This document shows positions 5,817 through 7,426 of a stretch of DNA of 7,426 nucleotides, piece after piece. Made by a program: the position numbers and the translations under genes. Source of the DNA: Bacteroidaceae bacterium (GTDB lineage: Bacteria > Bacteroidota > Bacteroidia > Bacteroidales > Bacteroidaceae); NCBI GenBank assembly GCA_024695315.1, contig JAILIJ010000283.1, positions 1 to 7,426 on the forward strand, given 5' to 3'. The notes below the pieces were generated by a model. The model did not search any database. It had not been told where the DNA came from and worked only from the letters and a program-made list of their open reading frames with translations. How positions within the stretch are numbered: position 1 is the stretch's first letter; the number at the start of each line of letters is the position of its first letter.

Positions 5817-7322
5817 TTAATTCTCTACTATGTACGTATTAAAAGAATGTGGTTCTGTTGAGATATTCAAATATTTGTCTTTTATTTTTATGCAAAGTTT
5901 AGACTGATTATCCGTGAAGTTTCCTGCAGTTACGATGATATGTTTGTCATTCTTGAAGGCAACAACCGGAGTTTTGCTATATTCTCGCCCAGCATAAGCT
6001 ATCATTTTAGTTCCAGGAGCGATGAAATGGCTAAAGTGCTTGTATGCATAATATTCTGGTGTGTATCTCATTTTGCGTGTTTGGCTATTTACCTGTATGA
6101 GAGCATTTTGTTTCCATCCCCATCGTGATTGTCCATCATCGGTAAGAATAAAATTCCAGTTATAATATTCGTCGCATCCATTACCGAGGTTATCGCTAAG
6201 CAAGAAGAATGTGTGTTCTCCAGCATACCAATCCATAGAGCCGTTTCCACATTCGCTTTCGCTCATCATGAAACGAAGGTTTGGATATCTTTTTCTCATT
6301 TGAGGAAGGTTGTTGCGACATTCCCATTGTGTGCCGACACCTTTTACGTTTGCTTGTAGAGTAGTGTCGTCGAGGATTTTCTGAATATAGTCAAGACGGT
6401 TTGTATTGATAGTGCCAATCCATAGTTCCACATTTGGATGATGTTTTTTGAGTGTTGGAGCCAGATAGTCGTTATTGAAACGTAATGTACCTTCTGCTGT
6501 CCAGGGACATCCTGGATATGGGGTATATGAATAAGCCTCGTTTTGATACATGACTTTAGTGATAGGAAGTCCTTGTTCTGCATATAGTTCAATAAATCGA
6601 CAGAACATATTCGCATAGCATTGTAGATATCTTGGGTCTTGTATGAAGAAATCTTGTGATGCTAGACGTCGAGGAAATACTCCATTGCGTGTGCCTGTGA
6701 GTTTCATTTCATCAGGGTCTATTTCTGTTTTATTGTTCATGTATAGCAGATATGATTGCCTCTGATCCATGGTGTTGTATTGACTTGGTGAAACTGGGTA
6801 ATCATTATTTATTTTCATCCATGTTGGTGGGCTCCAAGGACTCATGAAGAGCTGTAGTTGAGGACAATATTTCTTTGCAGCAAGAGCCAATGGAATAATT
6901 GTTTCTTTATCGTGTTCAATATTGAAATATCGAAGATCGAAATCTCCTGCCACTTCGTCGCAAGTATACCAGTTACGAGAATAATCATTAGCATTCATGG
7001 ACACTCGTCCGTGTGTGAATTTTAGGTCACCTTCAGAAGAGAAGATGTCGCTCATAACTTTATTTTGGTCATTTGGAGAAAGCATATTTAACGCATCCCA
7101 GTCAAGTTCATTGAATGTTGTGCCCCATGCGCGGAATGTAGTCCCGTGTTCAGTACCGTCGATAGTGACGATTACATTTCCCTCTGCATGTTTTGTGAGT
7201 TTAGATTTTGACTTTACCCATTGTGCATTATTAGTCGTTGCGTATTTTGTTATGTTCTGTGCTTTCGTTAATATGCTGTAAGTGCAAAAGCATAGAATCA
7301 TAATTAATGTCTTTTTATTCAT
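5817..7322 (-). CDS. Secreted glycoside hydrolase, GH30 family
   Basis: This 501-residue enzyme should cleave a beta-linked glycan or glycoside by a retaining mechanism outside the cytoplasm. Residues 1-21 are a signal peptide with probable cleavage TKA|QN; there is no lipobox. The (beta/alpha)8 barrel follows, with the GH30-like stretches FRAWGTTFNELDW (63-75), FTHGRVSMNANDYS (102-115) and FMSPWSPPTWMK (159-170). The likely acid/base is E262 in YQNEAYSYTPYPGCPWTAEG, and the likely nucleophile is E355 in MMSESECGNG. The late barrel motifs YYNWNF and WGWKQNALIQV are also present. About residues 415-501 form the family's C-terminal beta-sandwich. Most GH30 enzymes have NEP at the acid/base; here it is NEA. 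GH30 includes glucosylceramidases, beta-1,6-glucanases, xylanases, beta-fucosidases and others. The subfamily and substrate cannot be fixed by eye. The start is the ATG at 7322, with a promoter about 45 bases upstream. Its place next to the sigma/FecR/SusC set suggests work on the same glycan, which is inference. Confidence 0.9.
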   Translation of the reverse strand: MNKKTLIMILCFCTYSILTKAQNITKYATTNNAQWVKSKSKLTKHAEGNVIVTIDGTEHGTTFRAWGTTFNELDWDALNMLSPNDQNKVMSDIFSSEGDLKFTHGRVSMNANDYSRNWYTCDEVAGDFDLRYFNIEHDKETIIPLALAAKKYCPQLQLFMSPWSPPTWMKINNDYPVSPSQYNTMDQRQSYLLYMNNKTEIDPDEMKLTGTRNGVFPRRLASQDFFIQDPRYLQCYANMFCRFIELYAEQGLPITKVMYQNEAYSYTPYPGCPWTAEGTLRFNNDYLAPTLKKHHPNVELWIGTINTNRLDYIQKILDDTTLQANVKGVGTQWECRNNLPQMRKRYPNLRFMMSESECGNGSMDWYAGEHTFFLLSDNLGNGCDEYYNWNFILTDDGQSRWGWKQNALIQVNSQTRKMRYTPEYYAYKHFSHFIAPGTKMIAYAGREYSKTPVVAFKNDKHIIVTAGNFTDNQSKLCIKIKDKYLNISTEPHSFNTYIVEN

Positions 7323-7323
7323 G

Positions 7324-7392
7324 ATTTATGATTTTTTAGTTATAATTTAGTAGGTTAAACTATGACAAAAATAAGCAAAATAAATCATAAAT
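7324..7392. repeat. 11-bp inverted repeats flanking the GH30 -7 box
   Basis: ATTTATGATTT at 7324-7334 is matched in reverse complement by AAATCATAAAT at 7382-7392. The two copies lie on either side of the proposed -7 element; one is in the leader and the other in the promoter spacer. A regulator site or leader structure is possible, but the sequence is mostly A and T, so chance is a real alternative. Confidence 0.3.
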
Positions 7393-7396
7393 AAAA
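7366..7396 (-). promoter_or_regulatory. Bacteroidota-type promoter for the GH30 gene
   Basis: On the minus strand TATTTTTG (7373-7366) fully matches the -7 TAnnTTTG box. Nineteen bases upstream is TTTT (7396-7393), a three-of-four match to the -33 TTTG box. Transcription would begin near 7359, giving a leader of about 35-40 bases before the ATG at 7322. The surroundings are so T-rich that chance matches are likelier here than at the sigma promoter. Confidence 0.55.
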
Positions 7397-7415
7397 GTTT
7401 TTGAAAAAAACTTTT
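7393..7415. repeat. AT-only-type hairpin near the right edge
   Basis: AAAAGTTTTT (7393-7402) pairs with AAAAACTTTT (7406-7415) across a 3-base loop, followed on the plus strand by four more T's. With only one G-C pair the hairpin is weak. It could end a transcript arriving on the plus strand or from a gene outside the window, or be simple A/T-run symmetry. Confidence 0.3.
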
Positions 7416-7426
7416 TTTTACATGCA

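Noticed and set aside
5940..7281. Plus-strand frames of 62-94 codons and a 90-codon minus-strand frame inside the GH30 gene
   Set aside because: The GH30 frame is complete, with signal peptide and catalytic motifs, so these are shadow frames.
1..7426. tRNA, rRNA, CRISPR array, integrase or insertion sequence
   Set aside because: No cloverleaf, regularly spaced repeats, or transposase/integrase motifs were seen on either strand.

Overview
The window looks like a chromosomal piece of a member of the Bacteroidota, most likely the order Bacteroidales (Bacteroides/Prevotella type). The evidence is a SusC-type TonB-dependent receptor, a FecR anti-sigma factor with the Bacteroidota C-terminal DUF4974-type tail, AT-rich spacers, and promoters of the Bacteroidota form (TTTG ... 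TAnnTTTG) rather than -35/-10 boxes. I cannot assign genus or species.

All four genes lie on the minus strand, so the reading order runs from the right end to the left end. (1) 7322-5817: a secreted GH30-family glycoside hydrolase with its own promoter. (2) 5816-5535: a spacer with a long imperfect stem-loop just after the hydrolase stop, a small dyad, and an almost perfect promoter for the next gene. (3) 5534-5007: an ECF sigma factor that appears to start at TTG. (4) 5006-4610: a very AT-rich, gene-free spacer of about 400 bp. (5) 4609-3545: a FecR-like anti-sigma factor with one membrane span. (6) 3535-1: a SusC-like receptor with an N-terminal STN signalling domain, starting 9 bases after the FecR stop. 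It runs off the left edge, apparently only a few residues before its natural end, so a SusD-like lipoprotein gene would be expected just outside.

Together this is a polysaccharide utilisation locus (PUL) controlled by trans-envelope signalling. By analogy with Fec-type and Bacteroides ECF/anti-sigma PULs, a glycan entering the receptor would change the contact between its STN domain and the periplasmic part of FecR. FecR would then release the sigma factor, which would transcribe the receptor operon. The GH30 enzyme is the only degrading enzyme visible. It suggests a beta-linked glycan as substrate, but the exact linkage cannot be read from the sequence.

The families are familiar. The less ordinary points are regulatory: the TTG start of the sigma gene with a short predicted leader, an identical 10-bp repeat sitting on both promoter elements, the wide gap between sigma and anti-sigma genes, and the 85-bp stem-loop between the hydrolase and sigma genes. 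I saw no tRNA, rRNA, CRISPR array, insertion sequence or phage gene.
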